This document shows positions 6,666-9,288 of a DNA stretch of 9,288 bases, in pieces. The translations under genes and the position numbers were made by a program. This stretch comes from Desulfobacula sp. Lineage in GTDB: Bacteria > Desulfobacterota > Desulfobacteria > Desulfobacterales > Desulfobacteraceae. The DNA lies in assembly GCA_023139225.1 (NCBI GenBank), contig JAGLNZ010000540.1, forward strand, positions 1 to 9,288, given 5' to 3'. The notes beneath the pieces are model-generated. The model saw nothing but the letters and a program-made list of their open reading frames with translations, did no database searches and was not told the DNA's origin. How positions within the stretch are numbered: the first letter of the stretch is position 1; every line of letters starts with the position of its first letter.

Positions 6666-7736
6666 ATGAGCACACCCTTAATCGGCGTCAGCAAATCAAT
6701 TCTAAAGATAAAAGAACTGATTAATCATGTAGCCAATACCTGCTTGAACGTTTTGATAACGGGCGAAACCGGTGTTGGTAAGGAAGTTGTTGCTCAAAGT
6801 CTCTATGCTGAATCAAACAGGTCCACAAAAAACTTTGTAAAAATCAATTGTGCGGCATTGCCTGAAACACTCCTTGAAAGCGAACTCTACGGCTATGAGA
6901 AAGGGGCTTTCACAGGCGCTCATAGAAAACGTCCGGGTAAATTTCAGACAGCGGACAAGGGGGTTCTTTTTCTTGACGAAATCGGTGATATGCCCCTGGC
7001 ATTACAGTCAAAAATGCTTCATGTACTTCAAAGCGGTGAATTTTCCCCTCTTGGATCAGACTATGAGTTTAAAACCGATGTATGGGTAATTGCGGCCACC
7101 AACCATGATCTTGAAGAAAGCATTTATAATAAAACCTTTAGAGAGGATCTATTTTACCGGTTAAATATTATTAAAATAGACATTCCGCCTTTACGTAAAA
7201 GAAAAGAAGATATTGCTCCTCTTATTGAATACTATTTCAGACTCTATAAATCAGAATATCCCGACAACCATGGAAGCAAACCTGATTCAGATACCCTTGC
7301 AAAACTTTGCAATTATCCGTGGCCCGGAAATGTTAGACAGCTTCAAAATTGTATTAAAAAACAAATGGTTTTGAAATCATGGGAAAAAATTTTTGATGAA
7401 CTTCCAAGAGAACATCAGGAGAACATCCCTCATATTCACACAGATAGCCAACACAACGGTACCCAACCTTTTGTGAATCATGACTTTGCAAATGATCGAT
7501 CCGGTATTATTTCCGAATTTGTTGATCTATCCACAAGTTCCGACAAGTTATTTGAAGATATTTCCTTGAAAAAGATTAAAAAACTGGCTTCAGACAGAGT
7601 AGAAAAGGAAGTCATTTCTTTTGTTTTGGAAAAAGTTGGCTGGAACAGATCACGGGCTGCAAAGATACTTAAAATCAGCTATAAAACCCTGCTTTACAAA
7701 ATGAATGAGTTTAAAGTTCATCCGCCTGTAAAATAG
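6666..7736 (+). CDS. Sigma-54-dependent transcriptional activator, AAA+ plus Fis-type HTH, no receiver
   Basis: Bacterial enhancer-binding protein of 356 residues that uses ATP hydrolysis to open sigma-54 promoters. Visible parts: AAA+ domain from residue 5 (LIGVSKSI), Walker A GETGVGKE (33-40), the sigma-54-contacting loop GAFTGA (80-85, intact), Walker B GVLFLDE (99-105), the arginine-finger region FREDLFYRLN (158-167), sensor II WPGNVRQLQN (219-228), a variable linker (about 245-300), and a C-terminal Fis-type helix-turn-helix with NRSRAAKILKIS (327-338). The usual N-terminal receiver is missing but is encoded just upstream in the same frame. The ATG at 6666 has only a weak Shine-Dalgarno (AAG at 6655-6657), so translation may depend on reinitiation after the receiver stop. 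The target genes are not evident; the adjacent liv-type operon is a candidate, but I found no -24/-12 site before it. Confidence 0.93.
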   Translation: MSTPLIGVSKSILKIKELINHVANTCLNVLITGETGVGKEVVAQSLYAESNRSTKNFVKINCAALPETLLESELYGYEKGAFTGAHRKRPGKFQTADKGVLFLDEIGDMPLALQSKMLHVLQSGEFSPLGSDYEFKTDVWVIAATNHDLEESIYNKTFREDLFYRLNIIKIDIPPLRKRKEDIAPLIEYYFRLYKSEYPDNHGSKPDSDTLAKLCNYPWPGNVRQLQNCIKKQMVLKSWEKIFDELPREHQENIPHIHTDSQHNGTQPFVNHDFANDRSGIISEFVDLSTSSDKLFEDISLKKIKKLASDRVEKEVISFVLEKVGWNRSRAAKILKISYKTLLYKMNEFKVHPPVK

Positions 7737-7830
7737 TTGCGAGCCCTGCGTTTATTATCCTTTACTTCATCCATATTTTTACATATAAATTAAGCTCGTG
7801 TTGTGTTTTTAAAAGTATCTTTAATGTTTT

Positions 7831-7869
7831 CAATTAATTGTTGACAAGTTATTTTTTATTCCATATTGT
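7831..7869 (+). promoter_or_regulatory. Sigma-70-like promoter of the livK-like gene, with adjacent palindrome
   Basis: A perfect TTGACA (7841-7846), a 17-base spacer and TATTGT (7864-7869) predict transcription from about 7876 and a leader of about 85 bases. The 10-bp palindrome caattaattg (7831-7840) abuts the -35 box. Nine of its bases recur within tcaattaatt at 7901-7910 in the leader, so it may be a regulator site, although such AT-rich motifs arise easily by chance. The ATG at 7866 lies inside the -10 box and so cannot be the translation start from this promoter. In the remaining 7737-7830 I see no terminator with a T tract and no gene. Confidence 0.6.
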
Positions 7870-7950
7870 TCAAAAGATTCTTGTTATTTTTGGTATTATC
7901 TCAATTAATTTTAAAAAATTTGAGGCTTTTAAGAAATAAATTAACGTTTA

Positions 7951-7957
7951 AAGGAGG
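7951..7957 (+). promoter_or_regulatory. Strong Shine-Dalgarno that decides the livK-like start
   Basis: AAGGAGG, four bases before the ATG at 7962, is complementary to the 16S rRNA tail over its whole length. It rules in 7962 rather than the upstream in-frame ATG at 7866 and predicts high expression, as expected for an abundant binding protein. Confidence 0.85.
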
Positions 7958-7961
7958 TAAC

Positions 7962-9137
7962 ATGAAAAAGATTGCTTGTTTAGTGGTTGTGGCCTTTGCC
8001 TTTGCCATGGTGTTTTCTACATCAGCGTTCAGTGCAAGAAAAACGATTATCAAAATCGGTATCAATGCCCCCATGACAGGAGATATTCCCAAGGTTGGGG
8101 AAGGTTCCAAATATGCGGCAATGTTGTGGCTTGAAGACATTGAAAAAGCCGGCGGACTTGAAGTCGGCGGCAAAAAGTATGAAGTTGAACTTGTAATTGA
8201 AGATAATGAGTCAAAAGCAGAATCAGCAGTAAAAGCAAATATGAAAATGATTACCCAGGATGATGTTCTTGCCATCGTTGGCCCCCAGTCTTCCAAACAG
8301 GCAATTCCTGCCGGTGAAGTTGCCAACAAATATAAAACCGTTATGATCAGCCCCTGGTCTACCAATCCCAATACAACCCTTGACAGGCCTTTTGTGTTCC
8401 GTGGTTGTTTTCTTGATCCTTTTCAAGGACCTGTTGTAGCAAATTTTATTACCGATGAATTCGGTTTTACAAAAGCGGCTGTTCTTTATGATGTTGCCTC
8501 TGACTATCCAAAAGGATTGGCTGAAGTTTTTAAAGCAGCATGGGAAAAAAAGCATGGGACCGGATCTGTTGTGGCTTATGAAAGCTTTACAACAAAAGAT
8601 ACGGATTTTTCTTCTCAATTAACTAAAATTGTTAAATCAGGTGCCCAGGTTCTTTTTGCTCCTCAATATTACAATGAAGTTCCCTTGATCGTTCAACAGG
8701 CAAAAGATCTTGGATGGAAAGGTCCCATTGTGGGTTCTGATTCCTGGGGATCTGCTGAAACCGTAGAATTATGCGGTGAAGCCTGTTACGGACTATACTT
8801 TTCATCACACTATGCCGCTGCCGGTGCCAAAGGGGCAACAAAAGCATTTATTGATAGATATACCGATAATTACGGCTATGTTCCTGATGATGTTGCAGCC
8901 CTGACTTGGGATGCACTTCGTCTTACCCAGCAGGCCATTCAGGATGCGGGTAAAATTACCGGGAAAATTGAAAAAGACAGGACTGCTGTTAAAGATGCCC
9001 TTGCAAACATTAAAAATTTTGCCGGTATTACAGGAAATATGACGTTTACAAAAGAAGGTGATCCAATAAAATGCGCTGTTATTGTAAAAATTAATGATAG
9101 CGGTGAATATGAATTCTACAAATCCAGTTGTCCATAA
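7962..9137 (+). CDS. Periplasmic binding protein of a branched-chain amino-acid-type ABC transporter (LivK-like)
   Basis: 391 residues, in the usual range for type I periplasmic binding proteins of the LivK/amide family. The N-terminus MKKIACLVVV with hydrophobic core to about residue 20 is a signal peptide; cleavage is likely around residues 22-25 (AFSA). The mature protein opens with IKIGINAPMTGD (30-41), followed by AIVGPQSSKQAIP (104-116), the family's ligand-binding region, then AAVLYDVASDYPKGL (172-186) at the start of the second lobe. Cys271 and Cys275 (CGEAC) could form a disulfide. It would capture a hydrophobic amino acid or related amide or carboxylate and deliver it to a LivH/LivM permease, whose first gene begins 92 bp downstream. 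The ligand cannot be told from sequence. The gene lies directly downstream of a sigma-54 regulator but has its own sigma-70-like promoter. Confidence 0.94.
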   Translation: MKKIACLVVVAFAFAMVFSTSAFSARKTIIKIGINAPMTGDIPKVGEGSKYAAMLWLEDIEKAGGLEVGGKKYEVELVIEDNESKAESAVKANMKMITQDDVLAIVGPQSSKQAIPAGEVANKYKTVMISPWSTNPNTTLDRPFVFRGCFLDPFQGPVVANFITDEFGFTKAAVLYDVASDYPKGLAEVFKAAWEKKHGTGSVVAYESFTTKDTDFSSQLTKIVKSGAQVLFAPQYYNEVPLIVQQAKDLGWKGPIVGSDSWGSAETVELCGEACYGLYFSSHYAAAGAKGATKAFIDRYTDNYGYVPDDVAALTWDALRLTQQAIQDAGKITGKIEKDRTAVKDALANIKNFAGITGNMTFTKEGDPIKCAVIVKINDSGEYEFYKSSCP

Positions 9138-9168
9138 ATCCGGCCAAATGGTGTTGTTTAAGTAATCA

Positions 9169-9205
9169 TATGACTGCCATGCATCTTTTGTGCATGGCAG
9201 TCATA
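9169..9205 (+). terminator. 15-bp perfect hairpin between livK-like and livH-like genes
   Basis: Perfect inverted repeat: the left arm tatgactgccatgca (9169-9183) and the right arm (9191-9205) are exact complements around a seven-base loop (9184-9190). No T tract follows (actctatag), so full intrinsic termination is unlikely. In binding-protein-first transporter operons such stem-loops typically protect or attenuate the message so the binding protein is made in excess over the permease. That role is inferred from its position. Confidence 0.7.
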
Positions 9206-9229
9206 ACTCTATAGAACAGGAGTTGGTGA

Positions 9230-9288
9230 ATGGAATCTTTGATAGAATTAGGTCAATATATTCTTCAAAACCTGATTAATGCACTCCA
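9230..9288 (+). CDS. LivH-like branched-chain amino-acid permease, 5' end only
   Basis: Only 19 codons are in the window (MESLIELGQYILQNLINAL). AGGAG at 9218-9222 with seven-base spacing supports the ATG at 9230. The short amphipathic start ending in LINAL, the place where LivH proteins enter their first membrane segment, together with the position directly after a LivK-like gene on the same strand, makes a LivH-type inner-membrane permease the likely identity. The fragment is too short to prove it. Confidence 0.65.
   Translation, partial: MESLIELGQYILQNLINAL

Noticed and set aside
7866..7961. N-terminal extension of 32 residues on the livK-like protein from the ATG at 7866
   Set aside because: The ATG lies inside the predicted -10 box, and the ATG at 7962 has a perfect Shine-Dalgarno and begins a classic signal peptide.
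7901..8371. 156-codon minus-strand ORF opposite the livK-like gene
   Set aside because: It is antisense to a clear binding-protein gene, and its Ser/Thr/Ile-rich composition is what reverse reading of that gene gives.

Overview
The window is AT-rich and densely packed. It reads as chromosome of a Gram-negative bacterium, most plausibly a deltaproteobacterial sulfate reducer (Desulfobacteraceae-like). That assignment is inferred from the protein style (Liv-type binding protein, NtrC-family regulator, GlmU-like beta-helix protein beside glmM) and the base composition. No search was possible. I see no tRNA, rRNA, CRISPR array, insertion sequence or prophage gene.

Left part (1-2330, minus strand): a two-gene unit in the order GlmU-like left-handed beta-helix protein, then glmM (phosphoglucosamine mutase, cut by the window edge). 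GlmM makes glucosamine-1-phosphate, the substrate of the GlmU acetyltransferase fold, so the pair probably belongs to amino-sugar and cell-envelope precursor supply. Across a 130-bp divergent promoter region, pgi (glucose-6-phosphate isomerase, 2461-4083, plus strand) supplies or uses fructose-6-phosphate, the precursor of the same branch.

Middle part (4078-6158): pgi converges on a FabH-type 3-oxoacyl-ACP synthase III gene (minus strand). The two genes overlap by six bases and share a palindromic Leu-stop. Divergent from fabH is a complete CaCA-family Na+/Ca2+ exchanger with two alpha repeats. The intergenic region holds overlapping sigma-70-like promoters and a 9-bp inverted repeat.

Right part (6264-9288, plus strand): a stand-alone receiver domain is followed by a sigma-54 AAA+ activator with a Fis-type helix-turn-helix but no receiver of its own. 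The two ORFs are in the same frame, separated only by one TAA and three codons. Together they have the exact layout of one NtrC-type regulator cut in its linker. Next comes a branched-chain amino-acid-type ABC transporter: a periplasmic binding protein (livK-like) with its own sigma-70-like promoter and strong Shine-Dalgarno, a 15-bp perfect hairpin, then the first 19 codons of a livH-like permease.

No obviously new multi-gene system is visible. The items most worth a second look are the split NtrC-type regulator and the GlmU-like protein lacking a pyrophosphorylase domain upstream of glmM. The longest stretch without a gene is 7737-7961 (225 bp), so no gene-free region exceeds 300 bases.
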